Below, piece after piece: positions 34,732 through 48,522 of a DNA stretch of 64,000 bases. How positions within the stretch are numbered: position 1 is the first letter of the stretch; every line of letters starts with the position of its first letter. The position numbers were made by a program, and so were the translations under genes. The DNA comes from Morchella semilibera. Lineage: Eukaryota; Ascomycota; Pezizomycetes; Pezizales; Morchellaceae. The stretch spans positions 3,154,588 through 3,218,587 of the forward strand of contig CM018603.1 in the NCBI GenBank assembly GCA_009192285.1, written 5' to 3'. The notes beneath the pieces were generated by a model that saw only the letters and a list, made by a program, of their open reading frames with translations, did not search any database and had not been told where the DNA came from.

Positions 34732-36806
34732 TCACACCTTCGTCGATTCGGTGATGCTGATAGGTTCATAGGTATTTTCCTGATCAATTTCCCGTTGTTG
34801 TTGCTTACTCAACGTATATGCCGTCATTCCTGTCCCGTATTTCCCAATGCCTACATGAGGCTTTCCGTCGCGGCCTGTAAAGTTTCCAAAAGCGCAAATA
34901 CGTGGGTCATCATCCTCAACGAAATCCAGCCATACTCTTCCCGTTTTCTTTTTATCCTTTTTCTTTCCGCTGAGAAAATTCCACCGGTGGTGAGGGGCCT
35001 CTTCTGCTTCGGCACCGATGGTCTTCTGGCGTTCTCCCAAGGATTTTGTCGAGATAAGGGGATCATAGTTAGCCTTAATTATATCGGTTGCATAAACCAT
35101 CACTAATTTTGAGGCCAATGTGATTGGTTGTCGAGGGAGGAATGGGCGACTACGACAGAAAAACATGATCAACATTATCCAAACCGTGATCACCTCGCAA
35201 GGGATCATGACCGAGATACATATGATTGATAGCGTCCAATTGTTATCCATATCAAAAGGCAAGACCAGCCAGACTGCTAGAAAAATAGATGGTACATAAA
35301 GACCTAATGAGGTGGCGAGATCGACGTAACTAGATACATCACCCCAACCGTTTCGGTGAATATTTATGATGGCACGCACCATATCTTCAATAGGCCACAC
35401 CATATAATTCGAGCTCATTTTGTCGTAAGGTGCGCCCTGACTTCTGCACATGAGATAGACATTTTCGTACTCAACTGAATACCTCCTGAGTTGCATCCAG
35501 AAAGACGCCTGCAAGAATGAAAATGCCACCGGAAACCCCTTTTCAAACCATATTCCGAAGCTTTGGGGGAATCTAGTGTTCCTAGACCAAAACGGCTGTC
35601 CAGTGAGTAGAACAAACAGGCTGATATGAATAAATAAAAATACAGATAGCGGAATCTTCTGAAAAAGCCATGGGTGGTTGTCTTTCCAAAGCCAACGTCT
35701 GCGGATCTTTTTTATCTCGGAATACCAACAGCAAACCTTTGTCCAAAAAACCTTTGTCCAAACACTGGGGTTTGTAGTCGAAGGAGTTTGTTGGGTGTTA
35801 ATGTTTTCTAGAAGGGGCAAATCTTCCTCATTCAGGACAATATCGAATCGGGGCTTTTCAGTACCTAGATTTTTTGACTGTAATTGAAATCTAAGTGGCC
35901 CGAGTATCTTCTCGAGTTCGTCCTCTGAGATCTCGTCATTTATATGTAGTTTTTTGAACACGGAATTGATTGAGTTTTGGGAGCTCGATATGCTGGTAAA
36001 TCTGATAAGAGACTCGAAGTCGTTGGGGTTATATAGCACGCCCGAATTTCTCTTATGAAGTATTATGGCCAATACCCCCATCAACGCAGATGCAAGAAGC
36101 AGGACTGCCTGTAAAGCATATTTGTAGGGCAGAACCATTTCCAGTTGATCATCTCTATACCCAAAGCTCCTCCAAACCAGCTGTGCAAGAACTACCGTGT
36201 CAAGTATCAGGGCCGAAGATGTGCACAGAACTGTCCAATGGCGGTTTCTTATGGCGATGTATGGTATGAAAAAGATCGGCGGGCGGAAGTAATCGACACA
36301 AAGACTTACTGAGCCAGTCGCTCCCTTTGGCTTCGACATGTGGTAAAAGGGCTCCATCTTTTTGACTCTTACATCAAGATCAAAGAAGAAGAGTCCCGAG
36401 AAAATAAGAATAAAGTTTCCTAGGACCATCGGGACGAATTGTGAAACCTTCTCGCGGGTTTTATATTTATGACCTGTTCTAAACAAGCCGCGGTCTTTGC
36501 GGGAAGTTTGGTGAACATATTCAATCATGCCGATCGATACAAGAGGCAGTATGCAAAAGAGACATAATGCCCAAGTACCCATAACCCAAGGACGGTAATT
36601 TGGTGGTTTTGGCGCGGGGCCGTTTGTTGCTATTTTCCCAACATTTTTAGTCTGTGAGATATTAATTGACAAGGCTTCATATTACCTCCTTCGGCGCCGG
36701 CTGGCTCTTGTGGAGTATTGGAGGGAATCCCCGGGCAGGTGACTTCAATAGAAGGAGGTCCCGCCGTGACAATGTTGGTCATTTCAACGTCGCATTGATT
36801 TTCCAT
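34732..36806 (-). CDS. DUF3433-type multi-pass membrane protein
   Basis: A fungus-specific polytopic membrane protein, predicted 672 residues, of unknown biochemical role. Exons on the minus strand are 36806-36686 and 36629-34732. The 56-bp intron uses donor GTAATA and acceptor AAAATAG, chosen because it is the only nearby phase-1 acceptor that keeps frame. After a short cytosolic N terminus comes YRPWVMGTWALCLFCILPLVSIG, the typical opening of this family (a PxRPW-type entry into membrane span 1). At least six more hydrophobic spans follow, including FVPMVLGNFILIFSGLFFF, ALQAVLLLASALMGVLAII, IPLSVFLFIHISLFVLLTG and LYVPSIFLAVWLVL. The C-terminal ~100 residues are hydrophilic. Codon use is more AT-rich than in the GC-rich neighbours such as Ria1. 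Confidence 0.8.
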
Positions 36807-38274
36807 GTTGTAGCTATAGCTATGTGAATTGAGTTGGCCCCGTTAGTGTTGAAGGCACTAAAGATACTTCTCAATTCTAATCTTCGAGTCAGGCGCATAT
36901 ATATATATCAGAACTGCTCTCCTGCTTCCACACCCTTCTGCGACCGTGGTGCGAATGGCTCATGATCAGGATTGGGCGCATCTCAGCCCGCGCGCTTAGC
37001 CCATACCGGCTATGTACCTACATATCGCCCGATCAAGGCCCAGTCCCCCCATAATCACTCTGGATGTTTGGTGTTCAATTACTAGAATCCGATCGAAAAG
37101 CCTTCTACCTAAATGCACCTGGCTCTATAGGTAGATAAGTGCTTCTAAGACTGCCAAAACCAGGCCAATAACAATAGAGGGGTTTTGTAAGAGGGGGTGT
37201 GTAGTCTATTATTTGCAGGGATAATGAGGTACATCGGAGGCTTGAATCATACATGTACTCGCGCATTAGTCTCGTGTCCAGCCATGTAGTTGACAAAAGG
37301 GAATGAGACCAACTCCGCCTTATCTTTCTGTTTGCATGGCCTATAAACTGTGCGCACGCTAGCACATTAATCAACACGAATTTCATGTCTCAAATTACCT
37401 TAGCCTCCCTCTGGATTATCTGTGTTACTGCGCATGCAAGCACGTAGGCTCAATTGATGATCAACACCCCTTCGACAAATAAGGCAGTATTCACCCTGCG
37501 GTCCGGCCCCGTTCGCTATTGTCCAGTTTTTGCGGTATCTTGTGGTGGCAAACTGCAGGCACCAGATCGAGGTGCCCTGGCCCTTATACTCTAGCTTCAG
37601 AGCTTCTAGCCTCCAGTCAGAGAATCATTGATCATCACCTGTCGGCCTACACACCCCGCTGTGATGATGCCCCGGCTGTTCGAGCTAGAGCGCTAATTCA
37701 GATATAACCCACTTCTATAAGCATCAATAGAAATCTCTGCGATGGATTAGTAGCTAGTTTCTCAAATTAGGTCGAGACCTCTTAATGGATATGGTACCTA
37801 CCGTGAATCGAGCTCTAAAGAAACCATTGAAATTACATTCAACCGAAAATAACTAGCGGGTGGCAAGAAGGGTCACATATATGGCGTTTGTATATGTAGG
37901 TATCTTGATGGTGGAAAAGGTCTGTTTCCTAAGACAAGAATTGCTGTAGCCCCAGCTTGGTCTGAGGACTTGTAGGACTTGCAGTCTGCTGTAGCTCAGG
38001 GTCCATCCAGGCTCCAGCCCTGTACCACGGAAATGGAGAAACGATGATCCGGGGTACAGCCAAGATGCACTAAGCCGTATTAAGCTGTTTCGTCACAGGC
38101 AAAAAAAATCTACGACCACGTCAACTGTTATACGGGAATCCTGGAAGGTTCAACCCCTCCAAACAAGCCCGCTCCCCACAAAACAAGACAAAAGCGCTTC
38201 CACTATAGTCCCGACTTGACAAGATCACCTCTCCTTTGCCAGTCATTAATGCTCATCTCCGTCCTTTTCTTGCA
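36807..38274. other. Divergent intergenic region, no gene recognised
   Basis: About 1.5 kb between the DUF3433 gene (-) and MGM1 (+). One TACATGTA octamer (~37250). Short frames only. The 120 bp before MGM1 is C/A-rich, as is usual for a fungal leader. Confidence 0.5.
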
Positions 38275-41246
38275 ATGAGTGCCCGCCTCCTGTCATCAAG
38301 AGCTGTATCCTCGGCGATTTCACGCCGGTCTCATATTGCCACCCGTCGTGTTCTTTCGGCTGCGCCCTTATCCACATCTGCTATAAAATCTAGTAGTAGT
38401 AACTCAGGCGGCCTGCTACGTCTTGGGTCCGTACTAAGGTCCCAGCGGCAAATATGGCCCAACCAGATCTATCGCGCTCACAGCGCTGGGGCTACTACAG
38501 TTCGAGCTTTGAGTTTTCACCGGGCCATACCAAAGCTCATGATGAAGTTCATGAGGATTCCTGCTGCTTTTGGCGGTGCTATGATTGCAGGTTTGGCTTA
38601 TGTACAGTATCAGGCCCAGCGTCAGTACCGGCTGCCCATCTAGCGAACTCGCGAAGGGATCTGTTACTGATTATGGTTAAACAGAGGCGGGAAACTACGC
38701 TATGGGAGTCTTCCACTCAGCTGGTGAAGTTGTAGGAACGACTTACTCTGGAGCCAAACAAAAGGCCAATGATATCTATGGCGGAGTTACTGGTAGTATT
38801 AGCTCAGTCGAGATGCCCGAATGGATGCAAAGCTTGCTCTCTGGGGGTGAAAACGGCTCCGGGGGCTCCGGGAGCTCTGGTGGCAGGGGTGGTCAAGACC
38901 CAAAGGGAGATGGAAGAAAATATGCTGCTGCTGCTATAGCAGGTGCAACATTCTACGGTGCCAGTGGGGACGACGAGCGGACCGACCAACAAGCTGCCAA
39001 GGATGATCAAATGATGGTTTTGACTAGGAAGATGATCGAAATCCGAAGTATTCTACAGAAGGTTGGGCAGACGGGGGTGCTTCAACTTCCATCAATTGTG
39101 GTTATTGGATCCCAGAGTTCGGGAAAGAGTTCGGTTTTGGAGGCAATTGTCGGTCATGAATTCTTGCCAAAGGGCTCAAACATGGTTACCCGTAGGCCCA
39201 TTGAACTGACCCTTATCAATACACCTGACTCACCCGCCGAGTATGGAGAGTTTCCGGCTCTTGGGCTTGGACGCATTTCAGACTTTAGCCAGATTCAACG
39301 GACACTTACCGACCTTAATCTTGCTGTTCCCGAGGCCGATTGTGTGTCTGATGATCCTATCCAGCTTAACATTTACTCGCCTAGTGTCCCTGACCTATCC
39401 CTTATTGATCTTCCGGGGTATATCCAAATAAGTGCCCATGATCAGCCCGAAGCTTTGAAGGGAAAGATTGCGGCCTTGTGTGACAAATACATCCAGGCAC
39501 CAAATGTCATTCTAGCAATTTCAGCCGCTGATGTCGACTTAGCCAATTCCACCGCCTTAAGAGCAAGCAGGAGGGTTGATCCAAGAGGTGAAAGGACAAT
39601 TGGTGTTATCACAAAGATGGATTTAGTAGACCCCGAACGGGGGAGCGCGATTTTGAGGGATAGGAATTACCCTCTTCGACTAGGCTATGTAGGAGTTGTC
39701 TGCAGAACCCCATCTTCAAAATTAGGTTTCTTAGGCAGCAAAAATGTCAACATCTCCAGCGCTATTAGCAAGAACGAAAATGCCTACTTTGGAACACATC
39801 CTGAATTTGCAGCACCTGACAGCCAGCTAACAGTTGGGACCCAAAATCTACGGAAAAAGCTCATGACCGTGCTAGAGCAGACAATGGCGCTGAGCCTGCA
39901 AAGCACAAGTGATGCAATTCATCAAGAGCTTGAAGAAGCAACCTATGAATTCAAAGTACAATACAATGACCGGCCATTGACTGCAGAGACCTATTTGGCA
40001 GAATCATTAGATAAGTTCAAGCATTCATTCAAGGATTTCACTGAACACTTTGGTCGACCCCAGGTCAGGCAGCTTCTCAAGCACGAACTTGATCAGAAAG
40101 TCCTTGATCTCCTGGCATCCCGATACTGGAACAAGCCTCTCGAAGACACACGAAGCCGCCTCGACGAACGACCTCTATCGGAGCTTCCAAACGCTGATTC
40201 AGACAGCCTTTTCTGGCACCGCAGACTTGACGCCTCGACGTCTTCTCTCACAAAGCTCGGTGTTGGACGTCTTGCTACTAATGTTGTTGCGAATGCCCTT
40301 ACTCAGCATATGGACCGTCTTGTCTCTGAATCCACATTCAAGGAACACCCCTTTGCAAAACAGGCCATTCAGGAAGCAACCAATGCCATTTTAAACGAGA
40401 GATTTTACTCTACTAGCGACCAGGTTGAGAACTGCATCAAGCCCTTCAAGTTTGAAATAGAAGTAGATGGTCGTGAATGGGCACAGAGCAGGGAGAACTC
40501 TCAGCGGCTATTAAAAGAGGAGCTGAAAGCATGCGAGGAAGCTTTGAAGACGATGAAAGCTACTATTGGTGGAAAGAAGTTGGGCCAGGTTATGAACTTT
40601 GTGGACAAAATCAGGCAGGGAGAGCACGCAGATATGAAAGAAGGAACGGAAGCTTTTGGCTTCAGCCAAGCGCTTTTGCAAAAGGGTAAGTTGTAATACT
40701 CAACCTGTGATGTTTCCAGTTAGTGCTGATAATACCTCCTGCAGGTCGTGAGGGTGTCTTCCTGAGAGACAGAGCAGACCTTATCAAGATGCGTCTCATA
40801 GCTCTCAAGAGCAAGCAATGTGCAAACCTAGCCAACAAATACCACTGCCCAGAGATATTCATGGATGTAGTCGCCGAGAAGCTGACCTCTACGGCTGTTC
40901 TTTTCCTGAACGTTGAGTTACTCTCAGAATTTTACTATAATGTATGTTATCCCTTTTTTTGCCCATTCAACTTACAAACTAATCTGATCCCTAGTTCCCG
41001 CGAGAGCTCGACAACCGCCTCGGGCGTCACCTTTCGATGCAACAAGTCGAGGCCTTTGCTCGTGAAGACCCAAAAATCCGAAAGCACATCGACCTTCAGA
41101 AGCGAAAAGAGCTCCTCGAGCTCGCCCTAGAGAAGATGGAGAGTCTTATGGCTCTCGAGAAGAGTAAGAAGCAGACCAAGGGGGGCGGAGCTGCAGCAGA
41201 ACAAACACCAAGCGCCAGAAGTGGCAGGTGGGGCAGTATGTTTTAG
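38275..41246 (+). CDS. MGM1: Mitochondrial dynamin-like GTPase Mgm1 (OPA1)
   Basis: An inner-membrane dynamin for mitochondrial fusion and cristae shape, 931 residues (yeast Mgm1 is about 902). Exons are 38275-38620, 38685-40685, 40745-40941 and 40995-41246, with introns of 64, 59 and 53 bp. The N terminus is an Arg/Ser-rich presequence (MSARLLSSRAVSSAISRR), then a membrane span, RIPAAFGGAMIAGLAYVQ (~95-112), the anchor retained in the long form. A Gly/Ser-rich linker (GGENGSGGSGSSGGRGG) follows. The GTPase motifs are GSQSSGKS (~257), DLPG and TKMD. The C-terminal region carries the stalk and a GED-like helix, ending GRWGSMF. I used the ATG at 38275; upstream in-frame codons lack an ATG. A rhomboid cleavage site would be expected between the span and the GTPase domain, but I cannot place it. 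Confidence 0.95.
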
Positions 41247-42056
41247 ACGGATTCGAAGGGATGCGGCGTTTTTGTGAGGCTTTTTTTTTTCCTTCTTTTT
41301 TATCCATCCATTTCTTTTCCGCCCTTGATATATGTTTTTGAGGCGGGCGAGGTGGCACCCGACTTTGCATAAAATTCCCAGCTCCCTTTTCATCTTTTTT
41401 TTTTGGTACCTTCCCTTTGGCCATTCTTGTCTATGTACCCTTTTCCTGCGCGTGATATGTATATTGCTTTATGATACGATACTGCCCTGCGCGTTTGAAA
41501 TGCGCTGGATATGAGACGACGACGATATGGTGATGGAGGGACGTAGAGTACATTACATGGAAAATATGAGTATTAAAATTTTTGTGGTGAATGCTCCTTC
41601 TTTGGTGGTAGAGGTTATATAACTATTACAACGACGGAACCAACCCACGGTTTTAAAGAGGGGGGCTGGGGGGTGCCCCATTCTCCGGAGAACATACATG
41701 GTGGTGCCAAGATGTTTGAATCTAATGTCGAGTGACACCCCATGACCCGGGCGGGTGAACGGGACTATTTGGTTACCCATGATTGGATCCAACTCTCCCC
41801 CGCCCACCAGGCACCACAAACACATCATCATCACTTGGACACCTCACATTCACGTAAAAAAGCCTTTCTAGGGTTACTTAGTTAAAATCATAGAGTGAAA
41901 ATTTTTTTTAAAAAACATGCCTACTCGTAGAACGGCGGAATCTTCAAAACGTGTCTATCGATCTAATCACCCCAAAAAAAAGAGGAAGGAAAGAGAAGGA
42001 GGATGAAGAAGAGGATGAAGAAAGATTACAAACATGTACCGCGATCTCTAAGCCGT
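41247..42056. other. Convergent intergenic region, no gene recognised
   Basis: A T-run follows the MGM1 stop. One copy of the dispersed motif, GAGTGACACCCCATGAC, lies at 41730-41746 next to a CCAAGATGT string. No coding frame. Confidence 0.5.
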
Positions 42057-43424
<1,368 letters not shown>

Positions 43425-45455
43425 GTTTACGAGAGTATGGGGGGTCAATTAGGGTGATTAATCTGTCCAGAGCCCAGTGAATGTTAGATGAGTCAACAAT
43501 AACAGAAATCCCTGGGGGGTGATAGGATGGGGGATGCATACGTAATTAACAGCTATATGTTATGGGAAAAAAAAAGCAATGATATGTTGTGAAGATTGGC
43601 GAGGAGAAGGTGATGAGGAGGAAGGGCGAGAAAGGAGAGGACGTGGTTGTAGGGTGGTGGTGGTGATTGTCAGGGTGGTGGTGGTGTTGTTGTTTTCGTA
43701 TCCTACGCTGCAGTGAAGTGAAGTAGAATACCAGTGATAATAAGTACTCTCTGCCTGGCATGGCGCACCCTTAGCCACAACCACAACCACAACCGTCGTG
43801 CTTTCTTCGGCAACCTTACCCTCAGTCTCTCGTCCTATTCTCGGCATGTTGGTCTGCCGGGTTGTTGGCACAGGGGATGCACCTATATTCCCTGTTGATT
43901 CATGCAATCTCCGCTGTCCAGCACCGGAACTATCCCTCCAATCGCTATACAATCTGATAGGCATAACATGCAGCCCGTACCTAATCTGAATTGGGGCCAC
44001 CACCCCGAATGGCGTTGACTAAGGGGGATGCAAGGCATGGCAATGTGTGTTTAGAGAGGGAGGGAGAGAACTCTATCTCCCAGATGAGTTGAGAGCTGTG
44101 CCGTATGACAACTTTAATTTGACCACGCAGTTGGAGATGGCGGAAGTATTTGCCGGATCATCTAAGTGCAGGGTTATCTAAATGCATGATAATCAATAGG
44201 GTGCTATAGAGCAGAGATGCAGATACTCACCCTCCATACCAAGAGCACTAGGTAGACCGATCCATTCAAAGTACCGAGCTATCTAGAGAGGCCCGGCATT
44301 GGGGATGACGTGAGCAGTCTGGAGTATGAAGATGGTTGAAGCCTTGAGTGAGATGAGGAAATCACATGTCTGCGATACCCATGCGATGCAACTGAGGGAC
44401 ATCTTTAATGAGAAGAGTTACACAGATGGATGTTTTTTTCGGCTGCATTCTCGCGTCTGAAAAAACAGCCTAAATGCCATGTATGGTAACCAGTCCCAAT
44501 GAGAAGGCCCACTTCCTATATATATGTTGCTGTATATATATATATTTAAGATGGACGACGTTATCTACTAGATTTCGCGCTTTCGATGATTGTTTAACAG
44601 GTCTGGGGATCTGGGGGGAACACTCCAGATACTCGGGCAGGCGAAATATACACAAATCAGTGGCTGCTACCACAGTTGACAATGACGTTCAAGTTCCTCT
44701 TGCCTGCCCCGGGTACAGAGCCAAAGACCTACCAGTGAGAGCCCCCAGAATATCTTATCGCATGCATTCCTTATGGTGTGTTAGCAATGGGAGTACTTTA
44801 CTGGTTGTGAAATCGCACCTCAGAGAGTACATTCCTACATAGATATCCGGCACGTGACCCTTAAAGGCCCTGGCGCAGATCCCTGGGCAACTTTTCTTCT
44901 CGAATCTCAGCTACGCCAAACCCGGCCATTATCTCGATTCTCAGGGTCCCATCATTCCTGTCCAGCGCACCACCAGGGCCGAAGTGAACTTTGACATTGT
45001 TAACCAATGCAATCCATACCTGAGAGGAGATAACCAAGAAAACCAATCTATCTGTGACGTCGTAAAGTGTCGGAAGCTGAACCCAGCTTTATTTGGAGAA
45101 AGAAAAAAACCGCAGATCGATAGGGTGGAAGGAATTCTTTAGTTGTTGCCAAGCGAAAATTCGCTCGCGTGTGTGGTGTGTGTGGCGGAAGAAAACCGAA
45201 AATCGCGACATTCAGCTCCATCTTGTGGTGCTTCTGCATGATGCCCTCTGCCTTCCTACATACATGTCCTGAGATAAAGAGGACGTACCAAGCTCATGTG
45301 TTGAACTGTAGTTGCATACATAGCTACATCATATTTCTCTGCAACCCCATCCCCCCCCCCCCCCTTCCCCTTCCCCTTCCCCCTCTTCTATCATTCATTC
45401 ACTCATTATTGAATCACTATATTCCCACTTTCTCTAAATATAAAGGCCTGTAAAC
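43425..45455. other. Divergent intergenic region, no convincing gene
   Basis: About 2 kb. It contains a GTGGTG-rich stretch (43650-43690), a TATATA-rich stretch (~44516-44546) and a C-run/T-rich leader just before the Dug3 gene. An exon-like minus-strand frame at 44861-45019 is discussed among the findings. Confidence 0.5.
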
Positions 45456-46946
45456 ATGTGTAAGCTCTCCCCCCCCCCCCCCTTAACAGGACCAGCCAGA
45501 ATGACTCACTAACAAGCCTTTCTCCAGGTCGCTTCCTCGTCTACAAAGGTTCCAACCCAATCCTCCTCTCGGACCTTATCCTTAACCCTACACACTCCAT
45601 CCTCACTCAATCATACGACTGCCGCCTCCGTCTTGACCGTCGCCCACACAATGGTGACGGCTTCGGAGTGGGCTACTACACTACCCCTGAGCTCTCCTCG
45701 GAGCCCTGCATCTTCACGTCCACCACCCCCGCCTGGAACTGCGTCAACCTCGCCCGCATCGCCAAAAAGACCGTCTCAAGCCTCGTCTTTGCCCATGTCC
45801 GCGCCACCACCACGGGTGCCCTCAGCGAGAGCAACTGCCACCCCATTTTCCTACGGCAGCGTGATGTTCATGCACAACGGCCACCTGGCAAACTTCACCA
45901 AGATCAAGAGGCGGCTGGTCAGCAGCATAAAGGACGAGTTCTTCCTGATTGTCGAGGGCTCGACGGACAGCGAGTGGGCGTTCGCGCTGTACCTCGACAC
46001 CCCTTGCCTCGCTCGGCGTGGACCCAAAGGACCCGCCCACGGCGGCCGGCTTCGGGCACACACTCCTGCGCCAGGCGGCGCTGGGGACAATCCGGAGGCT
46101 GAACGAGTTCTGGAGCGAGTTCGGCGTCGACGATCCGAGCTTGCTCAACTTTGCCGTGACGGATGGTCACAGTGTTGTGTGCACGCGATATGTGACATCG
46201 CGGACCGAGGAGGCAGCGAGTCTGTACTTTTCGTCCGGGACAAGGTTTCACGAGTACAAGGAGGGCGGTTTCTACCGCATGGAACGGCACGACCGCGGGC
46301 AGGACCTTGTCATGGTCGCCAGTGAGCCATTGACGTTTGAGCGTGGCGATTGGGTGACAGTGCCAACAAACAGCGTGCTGACCATCAACAAGCAGACTGT
46401 GTTGATCCACCCGATTGTTGGTGAGTAGGGCCTTTTTATTGATAATTGTTGAAGAATGTTACTAACATGTGCAAAGATCAATACTACCAGTCCAACCCGT
46501 CGTTTGCGCGCTCGACGGCACTCGCAGAGTCAAAGGGAATGGTCGGACAGGGCCCCGAAGCCCCCGCCACGGGGATCCCCACTTCTATCCCCGCCCCCAT
46601 CCTCACCCTTGCAACCTCCGTTTCCACCTCGACCTCCGTAACCGGCGCCCTCACGCCCAAAACCAGCGGCACTACAACGCCAAAATCAATAGCAACCCCA
46701 CCGCCACCACCACCACCGACAGAAAAAGCGCAGCCCAAGCCCAAGAAGGAAGTCCCCCGCCCACTACAGATAACAACAGCAACGCACAAAAGCGAGGACC
46801 AAGAAATCTGGAAAGAAACCGGCTTCGTGATCAGAATAGCCCTCCTGGCGCTGGTGTCGGTGATTGTGCTGGTAAACAGAGGATACCTCGATCTGGAGGG
46901 CGCGGCGGGAACACTTGACCGGTGGATCAAAAACATTGGGAATTAG
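45456..46946 (+). CDS. DUG3: Dug3-like class II glutamine amidotransferase, with two frame breaks
   Basis: A subunit of the Dug2-Dug3 enzyme that hydrolyses glutathione at the gamma-glutamyl bond (alternative glutathione degradation). Exons are 45456-45459 (4 nt: ATG plus T), 45528-46420 and 46477-46946. Splicing T|GT makes MCRFLVYKG, so the catalytic Cys2 codon is divided by the 68-bp intron. Class II motifs follow: LRLDRRPHNGDGFGVGYY, FAHVRA, HNGHLANF, and DSEWAFALYLDT. The end of the enzyme core, ASEPLTFERGDWVTVPTNS, is nearly as in yeast. One extra base near 45845 breaks NCHP-FSYGSVMFMHNG, and one extra C in CCCC near 46002 breaks LYLDT-LASLGVDP. Skipping both gives 454 residues. After a Pro/Thr-rich linker the protein ends with a hydrophobic span (FVIRIALLALVSVIVLV) about 15-40 residues from the C terminus, which yeast Dug3 is not known to have. 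Confidence 0.88.
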
Positions 46947-47911
46947 ATGTGTGGGGCGGGGGCGGGGGGGGTGGTTGTTTCTTTTTTGTGCGGGTTAATT
47001 GGGGTGGCGTTTTTTTTTTTCTTATTCTTATTAATGAGTGATATCCAGGATCGTATTTGGCGGTGTATTTTTAGTTTGCTGGCGTATGCGTATTTTTTTT
47101 TTACTTTTCTTTATTTTTTTTTTACTTTTTTTTATTTTTTTTATTTTTTTTAGTAGTGGAGTGATTGATCGATTAGCTAGCTAGCTAGCTACTTGGCTAT
47201 GTAGTAGTCCATATATACTTTTTTTCCTCTTCTCCATATTACCGTGTATGTGTTCTGCAGAGCCCGTTCAGATGTAGTTTAGTCAGCAATTTTTTACCTA
47301 TTTTCTTATATCAGTAGTCTCATTACTTTTTTAATACTATTCTCGTATATATATAAAAAAAGGTGGGTCCAATCCGGCTCCCGGAATAGGGCCAGCACAG
47401 CCATTCATGATCTATCACTCGCCCAGCTGCACCCACCCCACAGCAACAACGTGGGGGGATTGGTGTGACAAGAAAGGCTACATACATGCCCAGACATAGA
47501 GTAGAAAGCTAGCCTAAACCCTAGCACATCACGCGCCGAACAGAGAGAGGCTCGATCATTGTCTCAGAACCGCGCCCCCAAATTGGACTAGCTTAGGTAG
47601 GTGTGTGCCATTAGAGCAACCACCCGAACCATCAAACATGTACCTACATGTGGATTAAGGTTTGACTTTCAGCTATCAACACATTTTTTTTTTCGTCCCA
47701 AATTTGTTGACATGTACCCCCCCCCCCCCCCCAATGCAGCCTACTCGTGACAGAGAATATAGTCTCAGCGCCGACCTGCATATTCGGGTTCCATTCCTCT
47801 TCCTATATCTTGATCCGGAGATTCGTTGGGCCAGCCCTCCAGGTGGGGTGTATACGTATATCATCTTCGATCTCAATCCCTTTAGCTTTAGCTCCCTCTT
47901 CTACACGTAGC

Positions 47912-47912
47912 G

Positions 47913-47943
<31 letters not shown>
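47912..47943. repeat. GTT trinucleotide microsatellite
   Basis: About ten GTT units in intergenic DNA. Confidence 0.95.
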
Positions 47944-48289
47944 GCGGCGGTGAAAGAGGGCTATATGATATATCCCCTCGGTGTTGTTAATGATCTGCAA
48001 CTAGCTTAATATTAACCCTGGGTCAGCCTTACCACGCCTACGGAAACTTTAAGCTAGGTTATGCAAACAAATGATGCAACGTAGAACCGTGGGGGGTGTT
48101 CGGACTAGAGTACCTGCGGGTATTTATTCCCTTGGGCCACTCTATATATACATGTAATTGCATTGCAGTGGCGCACTGCATGTATTTTTTTCGGGCGTCG
48201 TTTTTACCAGGATCTTTCTGACCCCTAGTCAGAGAGTATCGATACCTACATGTACACTCCCTCGGGTTTCTACCTGAACCGCCACGTAG

Positions 48290-48421
48290 GTACAGTCGTT
48301 CACGGGGTGAAGACGGACACTGGGTGTTGACGGAACAAGCCAAAAGAGAGACAGCCAAGCCAAGTTTTGCCTGCAATCCGTCAACACCCAGTGTCCGTCT
48401 TCACCCCGTGAACGACTGTAC
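48290..48421. repeat. Perfect inverted repeat with 45-bp arms
   Basis: Arm 48290-48334 is the exact reverse complement of arm 48377-48421, separated by a 42-bp unrelated spacer. No mismatch was found over 45 bp. It lies about 640 bp upstream of the P450 start codon. No terminal duplication or open frame is attached to it. Confidence 0.95.
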
Positions 48422-48522
48422 ATGTATTCGTGGTCGAACGAACGAAAGAAAGCGTACCAAAATTCTCAGAGAACATTCGTTGCGCCTCCGCAGGGGGGTG
48501 GGGGGTTATCCTTAGTTTGATA

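Noticed and set aside
38146-38158. GGTTCAACCCC resembling a tRNA B box
   Set aside because: No acceptor stem, anticodon arm or A box can be folded around it.
44474-44842. 122-codon open frame on the plus strand
   Set aside because: Begins inside a TATATA tract and has no family features.
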